64,000 nucleotides of DNA. It comes from an uncultured Pelagibacteraceae bacterium. Lineage in GTDB: Bacteria > Pseudomonadota > Alphaproteobacteria > Pelagibacterales > Pelagibacteraceae. Below the pieces are notes generated by a model. The model had not been told where the DNA came from, did not search any database, and saw nothing but the letters and a program-made list of their open reading frames with translations. The stretch is from assembly GCA_902562645.1 (NCBI GenBank), contig CACETY010000001.1, forward strand, positions 1 through 64,000, written 5' to 3'. Positions within the stretch are counted from its first letter, which is position 1. Every line of letters starts with the position of its first letter. Shown here in pieces: positions 36,708 through 46,117 of this stretch. Position numbers and translations under genes: made by a program.

Positions 36708-37076
36708 CTAACTCGAATATATCGGTTTTATCAAACTTTTATTTTTACCTAATTTAATCAAATTTTTGTAATTCTTATTTATTAAATCCTGAGATTTAAA
36801 GCCAATTAAAACAGCACTATTCACTAATGATATAGCTTTAGCTACCGATAAGGAAATCCTAAGACTGGTAAATTTTCCAGGCCCTAAATTAATGAAAATT
36901 CTCTCAATATCACTTACATTTAATTTTTTTTTGTTTAAAAATTTTAAAAGTAATTCCATAAATTTATCAAAGTTTTCTCTACTGTTTATATGTCTGCTGG
37001 TATATGATTGTTTATCAGCTATGATCACAAAAACAATTTTATCATTAGCCGCATCGATTATTAAATTTATCTTCAT
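36708..37076 (-). CDS. tsaB: Half-length TsaB-like protein
   Basis: A 122-residue protein. It begins MKINLIIDAANDK and carries INLGPGKFTSLRISLSVAKAISL, matching the TsaB core GPGSFTGLRIG. Normal TsaB proteins are about 210-230 residues with two lobes. Here the sequence jumps after the first lobe to a short end, SLIKPIYSS, which resembles the terminal PxYxR segment of TsaB. The second lobe appears deleted. TsaB partners TsaD in tRNA t6A37 synthesis, chiefly through its first lobe. The adjacent rimI is absent. Identity is supported by motif and by position beside fur and miaB. Confidence 0.78.
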   Translation of the reverse strand: MKINLIIDAANDKIVFVIIADKQSYTSRHINSRENFDKFMELLLKFLNKKKLNVSDIERIFINLGPGKFTSLRISLSVAKAISLVNSAVLIGFKSQDLINKNYKNLIKLGKNKSLIKPIYSS

Positions 37077-38073
37077 TTATTTATTTTTTTTAAATGCTTA
37101 TGCAGAAACTGTAAACAAAAAATATGAACCTGATGAAAAGGGAATTTTAGCTTTAATGTATCATAGATTTGAAGAAAATAAGTATCCCTCAACTAATATA
37201 AGAATTGCTATATTCCAAAAGCATCTAAATATTATTAGGGAAAATAGTTTTTCTTTTTTAAACCCAAAAAACTTTGAATTAGAATTTAATAAAGTAAGCA
37301 AAGAGAAAAAAATTTTAATAACTATCGATGATGCATTTTCTTCTTTTTATATACATGCATGGCCAATTCTTAAAAAAGATAAAATTCCATTCATTTTATT
37401 TGTCTCAACTGAGTCTGTTGGTAAAAAAGGTTATATGAGTTGGGATGAAATTTTAGAGATATCAAAGGAAGATTTTGTATTTATTGGAAACCACTCACAT
37501 TCACATGAATACTTAGTGAAATATAAATTTAAAAAATTTAAAGAAGATATTATAAAATCTATAAAAATTTTTGAAAATAAACTTGGCTATAATTCTAAGT
37601 TTTTTTCATATCCTTTTGGGGAATATACATTGGAGCAAAAAAAGTATATCACTAAAAATTTTGATTACGCTTTTGGCCAGCACTCGGGTGTTATAGATTT
37701 AAATAAAGATAAATATGAATTACCTAGATTTCCAATAAATGAAAAATATGGAGATTTAGAAAGATTTAAATTTTTGATAAATCTTCTTCCAATTCAATAT
37801 AAAGATATTATTCCAGAAGAAAAATTTTTATTAGATGCTAATAATCCACCAAAGCTGGTAATAGAATTTTTTAATGACCAACAAAAAATTGATAAAATAA
37901 ATTGTTTTTCAAATGAAGGTGGGGAATGGAAAAATTCTCAACTTAAATATAAAGAAAATAAAATTGAAGTTATTTTTACAGAAAAATTTTTACCAAGGAG
38001 GGGAAGAATTAATTGTTCAATGCAAGATAAAGAGGGATGGAGATGGTTTGGAAGCCAGTTTACTTTAAATTAA
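37021..38073 (+). CDS. Secreted polysaccharide deacetylase family protein
   Basis: A 350-residue NodB-type protein from ATG 37021. The signal peptide ends FLNAYA before ET. Then come MYHRFEE, the metal-binding TIDDAFSSF, NHSHSHEYL (the HxxxH pair) and SYPFGEYT, the typical deacetylase motif order; a beta-rich C-terminal region of about 90 residues follows. It should remove acetyl groups from a cell-wall or exported polysaccharide. The ORF track starts at 36892 inside the antisense of tsaB. Even the preferred start overlaps tsaB head-to-head by 56 nt. Confidence 0.85.
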   Translation: MITKTILSLAASIIKFIFIYLFFLNAYAETVNKKYEPDEKGILALMYHRFEENKYPSTNIRIAIFQKHLNIIRENSFSFLNPKNFELEFNKVSKEKKILITIDDAFSSFYIHAWPILKKDKIPFILFVSTESVGKKGYMSWDEILEISKEDFVFIGNHSHSHEYLVKYKFKKFKEDIIKSIKIFENKLGYNSKFFSYPFGEYTLEQKKYITKNFDYAFGQHSGVIDLNKDKYELPRFPINEKYGDLERFKFLINLLPIQYKDIIPEEKFLLDANNPPKLVIEFFNDQQKIDKINCFSNEGGEWKNSQLKYKENKIEVIFTEKFLPRRGRINCSMQDKEGWRWFGSQFTLN

Positions 38074-39147
38074 ATTCTTCATTTTCAAACTAGTTGGCAA
38101 AATATCTACATCATCAAAATCAGTTAAAGAATTCTGATTAATAATTTTTTTAAGAACTTCAGTATATTCTTTTCCTGTCTCAGCATATTTTTCTAAAAAT
38201 TCCACTAGTTTCAAACTATTTAATTTTTGATCATTATCTCTTTGAATTGCTCTTTCAATTCTGAACTCTTTATAACTAGAATGCGTATTTAAATTTCTTT
38301 GATAAGCTCTTACGGAAGCTTTCAAAATTTTAAACTTTGCGACTTTATGTTTTTGACCCTTTTCGACTTCTAAAGGCTTAATACCTTCACCTGACCATGT
38401 CCATTGACCAAATAATGCATTGCCTTCTTGCGCAAACCTCGAGCTTCCCCAACCAGTTTCTTTTGCAGCTTGTGCTATTGCTAGTGAAACTGGAATTTCA
38501 TCCATTCTTATTTTAAGTTTTGCTAAATCATTATTATATATACCATACTGTTTAAATTTTAGTTCAAGCCACGCTTTATCACGTGTTGATGTATTATTTT
38601 TATTTAAAATTTCAAAAAGTTTTTTTCGATCAAATCTTATTTTGAGGTTTTCCTCAATAATCAATGGTAGTACAATTTTAATAAACAGTTTTTTTCTTTT
38701 TTTTGGACTTTCTATATTTTGAAGCTCTTTAGGAAGTTTTGTTAATTGATTTCCTGCATTAACTAATTTAGTTTTTTTAACAGTATCAAGATCATATCCA
38801 TTATCTTTAAATAATTCCTCAATTGTTGAGGCACTTAACCTTTGAGGGTCCTCATCTTCTTCATTCTTTCCAAAAACATCAATATCCTCAAAAATATTCC
38901 ATGAATATCTGTCTTTAATTGATTCTTTAATTATTTTATTTTTTTTATTCTGTTTGTCTAATATTTCATCAAAATTTTGTTTTGAAGAATTAAAAACAAC
39001 TTCGTTTGATTTTAAATTAATTTTCATGAAACTGAGTAAGTTAGGCAAAACTGAAAATATAAGGATTACAACAAGACTTGTTAATAAAGTTTTTAAAAAA
39101 TTTAGATTACTATTATTTTGTTTTTTTTTTAAATTTTTTTTTTTCAT
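38065..39147 (-). CDS. Bax-like glucosaminidase-domain protein
   Basis: A 360-residue protein with an N-terminal membrane anchor (TLLTSLVVILIFSVLPNLLSF). The C-terminal glucosaminidase domain is of the Bax type: VSLAIAQAAKETGWGSSRFAQEGNALFGQWTW, with the likely catalytic glutamate in KETGWG. It would cleave peptidoglycan glycan strands from the periplasmic face. The middle region is charged and unassigned. It is convergent with the deacetylase, overlapping by 9 nt. Confidence 0.85.
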   Translation of the reverse strand: MKKKNLKKKQNNSNLNFLKTLLTSLVVILIFSVLPNLLSFMKINLKSNEVVFNSSKQNFDEILDKQNKKNKIIKESIKDRYSWNIFEDIDVFGKNEEDEDPQRLSASTIEELFKDNGYDLDTVKKTKLVNAGNQLTKLPKELQNIESPKKRKKLFIKIVLPLIIEENLKIRFDRKKLFEILNKNNTSTRDKAWLELKFKQYGIYNNDLAKLKIRMDEIPVSLAIAQAAKETGWGSSRFAQEGNALFGQWTWSGEGIKPLEVEKGQKHKVAKFKILKASVRAYQRNLNTHSSYKEFRIERAIQRDNDQKLNSLKLVEFLEKYAETGKEYTEVLKKIINQNSLTDFDDVDILPTSLKMKNLI

Positions 39148-39183
39148 GTCTTGTTTAAATTCTTATAATTGATAGAGAAGATA

Positions 39184-39726
39184 TTATACAGCTAAAACTT
39201 CTTTAACTTCTGGGATATAATGACAAAGAAGATTTTGGACACCTTGTTTTAAAGTTAAAGTTGAAGAAGGGCATCCTGAACAGCTACCTTTTAACATAAC
39301 TGTAACTTTTCCATCTTTAAATTCCTTAAATGTAATATCGCCTCCATCTCTTGCAACAGCTGGCCTAATTTTAGTCTCTAAAATTTTTATTATTTTTTTC
39401 TCAATTTCACTGTAATCGTTATTTTGCTGTAATTCTGTCTTTTTATTAATGATAAATTCATGACCTTCATCATAGTATTCATTAAGATGTGAAATTACTA
39501 TATGCTTAATATTTTCCCAATTCTCATCTTGGGTTTTGTTAATCGATATAAAATCTTCACTTAAAAATATACCTGTAACACCATTTATCGATAGAATATT
39601 TTTTAATATTGGAATTTTCGTTTGGTTCTCATTTAAGAATTCATAAGGCCCATCATTTGACACTCTTTTACCTGGTAAAAATTTTAGAGAATTTGGGTTT
39701 GGTGTTTCTTGTGTTTGTATAAACAT
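39184..39726 (-). CDS. NifU-family Fe-S cluster protein (Nfu type)
   Basis: A 180-residue two-domain Nfu protein. The N-terminal Nfu_N domain starts MFIQTQETPNPNSLKFLPG. The C-terminal NifU domain has VARDGGDITFKEFKDGKVTV and the cluster motif GSCSGCPSSTLTLKQGV. It carries and delivers [4Fe-4S] clusters; MiaB, Nth and the Fe-S oxidoreductase in this window are plausible clients. Location between trpS and the Bax-like gene gives no further hint. Confidence 0.93.
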   Translation of the reverse strand: MFIQTQETPNPNSLKFLPGKRVSNDGPYEFLNENQTKIPILKNILSINGVTGIFLSEDFISINKTQDENWENIKHIVISHLNEYYDEGHEFIINKKTELQQNNDYSEIEKKIIKILETKIRPAVARDGGDITFKEFKDGKVTVMLKGSCSGCPSSTLTLKQGVQNLLCHYIPEVKEVLAV

Positions 39727-39765
39727 AATGCTTATATATCTATTAATTCTGAAATTTAAAGAATT

Positions 39766-40767
39766 TTAAAAACCTATTATATTCTTCATTTCTTCGATCT
39801 TTTTTCCTGCAATTTCTTCTGCTTTACTTGCTCCTTGCAAGAGAACTTTATCTAGATATCCTTGATCATTAATCAATTTTTTTATCTCATTAGAGATTGG
39901 AGAAATTTTATTTGATAAAATTTCAGCTAAATCTCTTTTTAGATCTGAAAAATTTTTACCCCCAAATTCATTCAAAGTTTTATCTAAAGTTTGATTTGAG
40001 ATACTAGAATAAATTCCAAGTAAATTTTCAGCTTCAGGTCTATCTATTAATTTTTTCTCCTCATTAGGAATTGGAAAAGAATCAGTTTTTGCTTTTTTAA
40101 TTTTATTTATAATTTCGTCTTTGGTGTCAGTTAAATTAATTCTACTAAGATCAGATGGATCTGATTTACTCATTTTTTTTAAACCATCTTTTAAACTCAT
40201 AATCCTTGCAAAACTTTTTTTTATTAATGGCTCTGGAACTTTTAAAAAATCATCGCAATTAAAATCTTTGTTAAATTTTTGTGCAATATCTCTTGTTAGT
40301 TCTAAATGTTGTTTTTGATCTTCTCCAACAGGAACATGTGTAGCATCATAAAGTAATATGTCGCTAGCCATTAATATTGGATATATATATAGACCCACAG
40401 AAGCTTTTTCCTTGTCTTTGCCAGCTTTCTCTTTAAATTGTGTCATTCTATTTAACCAGCCCATCGGTGCTAAACAACTCAAAATCCAAGAGCCTTCTGC
40501 ATGTGCATGAACTTTTGATTGGTTGAAAATAATACTTTTAGTAGGATCAATACCACTAGCTATAAAAGTTGCAGTAGTTTCTCGAATATTATTAGTTAAT
40601 TGATCTCTATCTTGTTTAATAGTTATTGCATGTAAATCTACAACACAAAAAATACACTCATTTTGAATATCATTATTTAAATCTACAAAATTTTTGATAG
40701 CTCCAAGGTAGTTTCCTAAGTGAAGATTACCTGTGGGCTGAACGCCAGAAAATATTTTTTTGGACAT
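39766..40767 (-). CDS. trpS: Tryptophanyl-tRNA synthetase
   Basis: A 333-residue class I synthetase. It starts [21 protein letters not shown], including the HIGH-like NLHLGN, has [20 protein letters not shown] and the KMSKS loop [11 protein letters not shown]. Length is normal. The start is 3 nt from the end of murJ, and the murJ-trpS-nfu order is common in Alphaproteobacteria. Confidence 0.97.
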   Translation of the reverse strand: MSKKIFSGVQPTGNLHLGNYLGAIKNFVDLNNDIQNECIFCVVDLHAITIKQDRDQLTNNIRETTATFIASGIDPTKSIIFNQSKVHAHAEGSWILSCLAPMGWLNRMTQFKEKAGKDKEKASVGLYIYPILMASDILLYDATHVPVGEDQKQHLELTRDIAQKFNKDFNCDDFLKVPEPLIKKSFARIMSLKDGLKKMSKSDPSDLSRINLTDTKDEIINKIKKAKTDSFPIPNEEKKLIDRPEAENLLGIYSSISNQTLDKTLNEFGGKNFSDLKRDLAEILSNKISPISNEIKKLINDQGYLDKVLLQGASKAEEIAGKKIEEMKNIIGF

Positions 40768-40770
40768 TTG

Positions 40771-42300
40771 TTAATACTTTAAATTAATATCTGAGATTTT
40801 AAAGGCTTTTATAATAATTGACACTCCAACATATGAAACAAAAGTTAATAAAACAATCAAAACAATAAAAATAAATTTTAAATTATTTTCATAATCTAAT
40901 GAGCTGTTAAAGTAATTTATTAAAAAGTAAAATATTAAAATCGCAATAAAATTTGAGATTATTATTTTTGAAACCTGAATAATAAAATTTGATCTAAATT
41001 TAAAGAAATTTTTGTTAATTACAAAAACTAATAAAATAATCCCGTTAAACCACGAGGAGATTGTGGTTGCAATTGGTATTATAATGAAACCAACCTTTGA
41101 AAAAAAAATCAGACTAATTGTAATATTTAAAATTACAGAAACTAAAGAATACTTAAATGGTGTTTTAGTATCATTTCTTGCAAATAAAAAGGTCGAAAAT
41201 ATTTTGATCAAAGAAAATGCTGGAAGCCCAATGGAAAAATAGAATAACGCTTTTGCAGAATTGCTTACACTTACCTTATCGAAAGAGCCATATCCAAACA
41301 ACGCAGATGTTATTTGTTCTGAGCCAATCATGAGAGCAAGAGATGCTGGTAGACTTAAAAATAAACTTAGCTCTAAAGCTTTGTTTTGTAGTTCTATAAT
41401 TTTTATTGAGTTATTACTTTTAATATGTCGACTTAAGTTTGGGAGTATTACAGTACCTATTGCAATACCAGCAATTGCTAAATTTATCTGATAAATTCTA
41501 TCAGCATAATACAAATATGAAACAGCGCTTGCTTGAAATGATGCAATAATTGTTCCAATCAATATATTTATTTGAGTTACGCCAGATGAAAATATGCTTG
41601 GTAAAAGTTTACTAAAAAAATTTTTGACTTTCCCATTTATTTTAAAATTAAAATTTATGTTTATTACAAAATATTTTTTTACAAATATTAACAAAAAAAT
41701 AAATTGAAGTAGCCCAGCAAGAGTAACTGCATAGGATAAGTAATAAACTAAATTATCATTTAAGTTTTCAACATAGACCAGACAAATTATTAACATTATA
41801 TTAAGAATAATTGGCGCTGCAGCTGCTGCAGCGAATTTATTATGAGAGTTTAAAATTGCTGAAAAAAATGATCCAAGACTAATAAAAAATAAGAAGGGGA
41901 ACGTAATTCTAGTTAAATCAATTGCAATATTTAATTTTTGTGAGTCATTTGAAAAACCTGGTGCAATTATTTTAATAAATGCTGGCATGAATATTTCAAT
42001 TATTAGGATTGTAAAGAACAACCCCAACAACAATAAATTAAAAATGGTATTTGCAAACGTGTTTGCTTTTTTTTTTCCTTTAAGAAGTTCTGAAGAATAA
42101 GATGGAACAAATGCAGCATTAAAAGTTCCCTCTGAAAATAATCTTCTGAAAGTATTTGGAATTCTAAAAGCTACAAAAAAGGCATCTGCTAAAAATCCTG
42201 AACCAAGATATATTGCTATAAAAAAGTCTCTTACGTAACCTAGAACCCTACTAAGCAAAACAAATAGACTAAATGTGCTTGTTGACTTAATGAGGTTCAT
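40771..42300 (-). CDS. murJ: Lipid II flippase MurJ
   Basis: A 509-residue polytopic membrane protein of the MurJ/MviN family. It has SLFVLLSRVLGYVRDFFIAIYLG at the start, FRRLFSEGTFNAAFVPSYS and repeated hydrophobic segments, consistent with the family's 14 helices. It flips lipid II to the periplasm for peptidoglycan synthesis. It is divergent from maeB, with 49 nt between the preferred starts. Confidence 0.95.
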   Translation of the reverse strand: MNLIKSTSTFSLFVLLSRVLGYVRDFFIAIYLGSGFLADAFFVAFRIPNTFRRLFSEGTFNAAFVPSYSSELLKGKKKANTFANTIFNLLLLGLFFTILIIEIFMPAFIKIIAPGFSNDSQKLNIAIDLTRITFPFLFFISLGSFFSAILNSHNKFAAAAAAPIILNIMLIICLVYVENLNDNLVYYLSYAVTLAGLLQFIFLLIFVKKYFVININFNFKINGKVKNFFSKLLPSIFSSGVTQINILIGTIIASFQASAVSYLYYADRIYQINLAIAGIAIGTVILPNLSRHIKSNNSIKIIELQNKALELSLFLSLPASLALMIGSEQITSALFGYGSFDKVSVSNSAKALFYFSIGLPAFSLIKIFSTFLFARNDTKTPFKYSLVSVILNITISLIFFSKVGFIIIPIATTISSWFNGIILLVFVINKNFFKFRSNFIIQVSKIIISNFIAILIFYFLINYFNSSLDYENNLKFIFIVLIVLLTFVSYVGVSIIIKAFKISDINLKY

Positions 42301-42349
42301 AAATCATATTAGTCTTAAATTTACCTTAATAGTATATTTAATTTGGCTA

Positions 42350-44638
42350 ATGAAAAAAAACAAAATTGAACATTATTCAGATAAAGAGGCTCTAGAATTT
42401 CACAATTTAAATAAATCTGGCAAGATTGAGATAAATTCATCAAAACCGATGACATCAAAGAGAGACTTAGCTTTAGCATACTCTCCGGGTGTTGCAGTAC
42501 CAGTTAAAGAAATTTATAGGGACCCTGAAAAAGCATACGATTATACAACTAAGGGCAACTTAGTTGCTGTAATTAGTAATGGATCAGCAATTTTGGGATT
42601 AGGAAACTTAGGAGCAATTGCATCAAAACCTGTAATGGAAGGTAAAGCAGTATTATTTAAAAGATTTGCAGATATAGACGCTATTGATTTAGAAATTGAT
42701 AACAAAGATCCTAAGGAAATAGTTAATAGTATAAAAAATTTTGCTGTCAGTTTTGGAGGTATTAATCTTGAAGATATTGCTGCACCAGAATGTTTTATAA
42801 TTGAGGAAAATTTAAAAAAAATACTTGATATACCTGTATTTCATGATGACCAACACGGAACAGCAATAATAACCTCAGCAGCACTCATTAATTCAATACA
42901 TATTACAAAAAAAAAAATTTCTAAAATTAAGGTTGTTGTAAATGGTGCTGGAGCATCTGCAATGGCTTGCTCGGATTTATTTTTAAAATTGGGAGTAAAA
43001 AAAAATAATTTAACGATGATAGACAGTAAAGGAGTAATTAGTTTTGATAGAAAAGGATTAAATAAGTGGAAATTAAAGTATGCAAAAAAAACAAAAAACA
43101 AAACTTTGAGTGATGCGTTAAAAAATGCAGATGTTTTTTTAGGATTGTCGTCAGCTGGAATTCTAAAAAAAGAAATGATTAAACAAATGGCAAAAAACCC
43201 AATTATATTTGCATGCGCTAACCCTGATCCAGAAATTTTACCAGAGGAGGCTTATAAGATCAGAAAAGATGCAATAATAGCAACTGGTAGATCAGATTAT
43301 GCAAATCAAGTTAATAATTTAATTGGTTTTCCTTATATATTTAGAGGGGCACTAGATGTAAGGGCAAAAACAATAAATGAAGAAATGAAGATTTCAGCAG
43401 CTAACGCAATTGCTAAATTAGCTAGAGAAAGAGTTCCTGATGAAGTTGCAGCAGCAATGGGAGGAGACAGACCTAAATATGGAAAAGACTATATTATTCC
43501 ATCTACATTTGATCCAAGACTAATAAGTGTAATCCCAGTAGCAGTTGCAAAAGCTGCAATTAAAACTGGAGTTGCTAGAAAAAAAATAGAAAATTTTAAT
43601 TTATACTCGGAACAATTAAAACAAAGATTGGATCCCTCAGTAACTATTTTGCAAGGGATAAATTCTAAGGTTAAAAAAAGTCCAAAAACAGTTGTATTTG
43701 CTGATGGTGAAGATGAAAATACACTTAAGGCTGCAATAGCATTTAAAAATGGTGGCCTAGGAACTCCAATAATTGTTGCAAAAGAAAATGTTGTCAAACA
43801 AAGGCTTAAAGAAATTGGGTATGTAGAAAATCTAGATATAAAAATTGTTAATTCTACAAATAAAAAATTGAGAGAAAAATATGCAAAATTTCTTTTTAAG
43901 AAGATGCAAAGAGATCAGGGTTTGCTTGAGAGAGATTGCGATAGAATGATACGAAATGACAGAGTTATTTGGTCATCATGTATGGTCGAATGTGGGGATG
44001 CAGATGCAATGGTAACAGGGAATACTAGAAGATATTCTCAATCATTAGAAAAAATTAAAAAGGTAGTTCCTCCGAGAAAGGGAGAAATTATGTTTGGATT
44101 AAATATGGTAGTTAGCAAGGGTAAAACAGTTTTTATTGGAGATACGTCAGTAAATGAATATCCTTCCTCTGAGGAATTAGCTAACATAGCAATATCGTCA
44201 GCAAGAGTTGTGAGATTATTTGGATTTGATCCTAAAGTTGCTTTTTTATCTCATTCAACATTTGGTCAACCAATAACTAGCAGAACAAAGCATATAAGAG
44301 ATGCTGTAGAAATATTAAAAGATCGAAAAGTAGATTTTAAATTTGATGGTGACATGCAGCCTGATGTAGCTCTTAATGATGAATATTCTGATTTATACCC
44401 ATTTTCAGAAATAGTAGGAAATGCAAATATTTTAATAATGCCTGGTCAACATAGTGCAGCAATTTCATATAAAATTATGAAATCATTAGGAGGTGCTAAA
44501 GTTGTTGGTCCACTATTAATAGGTCTTGCTCAACCAATAGAAATTGCACCATTAAGATCCTCTACTTCTGAAATATTAAATTTGGCATCTGTAGCAGCTT
44601 ATTCTGCTGGAATAATAGATTATAAAAAGACAAATTAA
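42350..44638 (+). CDS. maeB: NADP-type malic enzyme with phosphotransacetylase domain
   Basis: A 762-residue two-part protein from ATG 42350. The malic enzyme half has LAYSPGVAVPVKEI, ISNGSAILGLGNLG, PVFHDDQHGTAII and VVNGAGASAMAC. The C-terminal half (from about residue 430) is a phosphotransacetylase-like domain, including GLNMVVSKGKTVFIGDTSVNEYP and PGQHSAAISYKI. Such fusions decarboxylate malate to pyruvate and are inhibited by acetyl-CoA through the second domain. The 42275 start of the ORF track would overlap murJ antisense and is not needed. Confidence 0.96.
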   Translation: MKKNKIEHYSDKEALEFHNLNKSGKIEINSSKPMTSKRDLALAYSPGVAVPVKEIYRDPEKAYDYTTKGNLVAVISNGSAILGLGNLGAIASKPVMEGKAVLFKRFADIDAIDLEIDNKDPKEIVNSIKNFAVSFGGINLEDIAAPECFIIEENLKKILDIPVFHDDQHGTAIITSAALINSIHITKKKISKIKVVVNGAGASAMACSDLFLKLGVKKNNLTMIDSKGVISFDRKGLNKWKLKYAKKTKNKTLSDALKNADVFLGLSSAGILKKEMIKQMAKNPIIFACANPDPEILPEEAYKIRKDAIIATGRSDYANQVNNLIGFPYIFRGALDVRAKTINEEMKISAANAIAKLARERVPDEVAAAMGGDRPKYGKDYIIPSTFDPRLISVIPVAVAKAAIKTGVARKKIENFNLYSEQLKQRLDPSVTILQGINSKVKKSPKTVVFADGEDENTLKAAIAFKNGGLGTPIIVAKENVVKQRLKEIGYVENLDIKIVNSTNKKLREKYAKFLFKKMQRDQGLLERDCDRMIRNDRVIWSSCMVECGDADAMVTGNTRRYSQSLEKIKKVVPPRKGEIMFGLNMVVSKGKTVFIGDTSVNEYPSSEELANIAISSARVVRLFGFDPKVAFLSHSTFGQPITSRTKHIRDAVEILKDRKVDFKFDGDMQPDVALNDEYSDLYPFSEIVGNANILIMPGQHSAAISYKIMKSLGGAKVVGPLLIGLAQPIEIAPLRSSTSEILNLASVAAYSAGIIDYKKTN

Positions 44639-44646
44639 TATTATAT

Positions 44647-45240
44647 TTATTTTTTAACAACCCTAAGATCATCAACTAAAAATATACTAGTAATTACATC
44701 TTCAACATCTAGAATCTGCTTGGCTTCTTTAGTAACCTCATCTCTTTCTATTTTGTTTTGAGCTATGCCATAAACATAAATAATTTTCTTATAAGTATCT
44801 ATATTATAGTTAACTGATTTAATTTTTTTGTTACCTATTATAGCTGCTCTGAGTTGTGAGGTTATAAGAAGATCTTTTGCTGATCTTTTAAAATCAAATT
44901 TTTCTTTAATTTGTAAATCATTGTTTACTGATCTTGCTCCTTTTATTTCCCAAGCCAACTTTGTGATTTTAAGTTTGTCTTCAACAGAATTTACTTTGCC
45001 TGTAAGAAATATCCTTCCATCAAGAATTTTAGTTTTGACCGAAATTATATAGCTTTTATCTGCTGATATTAATTTCGCTCTAAGATTTTGTTGCATTATA
45101 GAATCATCTATTTGCGTTCCAAGACTTCTAGGGTCTAATGCAATTGAAACTCCAGTTCCCAAAACCCCTGTAGAAGAGTATCCAACACAACCGGTAATGA
45201 ACACCAAACTAATTAAAATTATGATTTTTTTAATTTTCAT
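44647..45240 (-). CDS. BON-domain outer-membrane lipoprotein
   Basis: A 197-residue lipoprotein. The lipobox VFITGC places the lipidated cysteine at residue 18. Two BON domains follow: DSIMQQNLRAKLISADKSYII with ILDGRIFLTGKVNS, then LITSQLRAAIIGNKKIKSVNY with IIYVYGIAQNK. BON domains bind phospholipid, as in OsmY and DolP. Like DolP (YraP), this gene lies beside rsmI, which supports a role in outer-membrane integrity. It overlaps the end of rsmI by 11 nt. Confidence 0.87.
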   Translation of the reverse strand: MKIKKIIILISLVFITGCVGYSSTGVLGTGVSIALDPRSLGTQIDDSIMQQNLRAKLISADKSYIISVKTKILDGRIFLTGKVNSVEDKLKITKLAWEIKGARSVNNDLQIKEKFDFKRSAKDLLITSQLRAAIIGNKKIKSVNYNIDTYKKIIYVYGIAQNKIERDEVTKEAKQILDVEDVITSIFLVDDLRVVKK

Positions 45241-46081
45241 TCTTTAAACTAAGACAATAATTATAGATAAGTTTTTTTGGAATTTCTCTATCCTGTGAAA
45301 CTTTTTTTACAATATCTTTAATTGACATCTTATTTATTAATTTATTAATTTTTTTTTTATCTGATTCTTGAAGTTCTTTAAAACTTAATCTTGATTTATT
45401 TACTTCAGAAATAACAACTGTTATCTCACCTTTTCTTGAAAAATTAACATTTGATAATTCTTTTACTGAGCTTCTAATATATTCCTCATGATATTTTGTA
45501 ATTTCTCTACAAATAACAATATTTCTATCTAAAAAAAATTCCTTTATATCAATTATTCTTTTATCAAGTTTATTTGGTGAGACAAAAAAAATAATTGAGC
45601 TATCAAGTAAAGATAAATTTTTAAATAATTTTTTAACCTGAGTTTGTTTTTCTGGAAGAAATCCACAAAAATAAAAATTATCAGAAAATCCACTTATTGA
45701 TATCGCTGAACTTACCGCTGATGCACCTGGAATAGGAAAAATATTTATTTTATTTTTAATACACTCTTTGATTAATATTTTTCCAGGATCCGAAACAGCA
45801 GGTGTTCCTGCATCAGAAACCAATGATACTATTTTATTATTTTTCAGTACTTCTATAACCTTCTCTAAATTTTTATTTTCATTAAATTTATGATTTGAAA
45901 TAAGTCTTTTATTTATTTCGAACTTTTGAAGTATTTTTTTCGAAACTCTTGTATCTTCACATAAGATTAAATCAGACTCTTGAAGGATTTTAATAGCTCT
46001 AAATGAAATATCACCCATATTTCCAATCGGTGTAGCAACACAATATAGCCCAGGTTTAAATTTATTGTTATTTAGATTCAT
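45230..46081 (-). CDS. rsmI: 16S rRNA 2'-O-ribose C1402 methyltransferase
   Basis: A 283-residue tetrapyrrole-methylase-fold enzyme. It has GLYCVATPIGNMGDISFRAIKIL, LCEDTRVSKKIL, VSLVSDAGTPAVSDPG and FPIPGASAVSSAIS, the RsmI signatures. It methylates C1402 in the decoding centre. It is divergent from an LpoA-like gene (36-nt gap), a neighbour pair also seen in other proteobacteria; the usual yraN is missing. Confidence 0.96.
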   Translation of the reverse strand: MNLNNNKFKPGLYCVATPIGNMGDISFRAIKILQESDLILCEDTRVSKKILQKFEINKRLISNHKFNENKNLEKVIEVLKNNKIVSLVSDAGTPAVSDPGKILIKECIKNKINIFPIPGASAVSSAISISGFSDNFYFCGFLPEKQTQVKKLFKNLSLLDSSIIFFVSPNKLDKRIIDIKEFFLDRNIVICREITKYHEEYIRSSVKELSNVNFSRKGEITVVISEVNKSRLSFKELQESDKKKINKLINKMSIKDIVKKVSQDREIPKKLIYNYCLSLKNEN

Positions 46082-46117
46082 ATGACAACTTTATTTTAAT
46101 ATATTATTAAAACTTAA

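Noticed and set aside
36892-37020. ORF-track N-terminal extension of the deacetylase
   Set aside because: It runs antisense through tsaB and places the signal peptide internally; ATG 37021 gives a proper signal peptide at the N-terminus.
42275-42349. Upstream start for maeB
   Set aside because: Would overlap the murJ 5' end antisense and add a non-family sequence; ATG 42350 matches the malic enzyme start.
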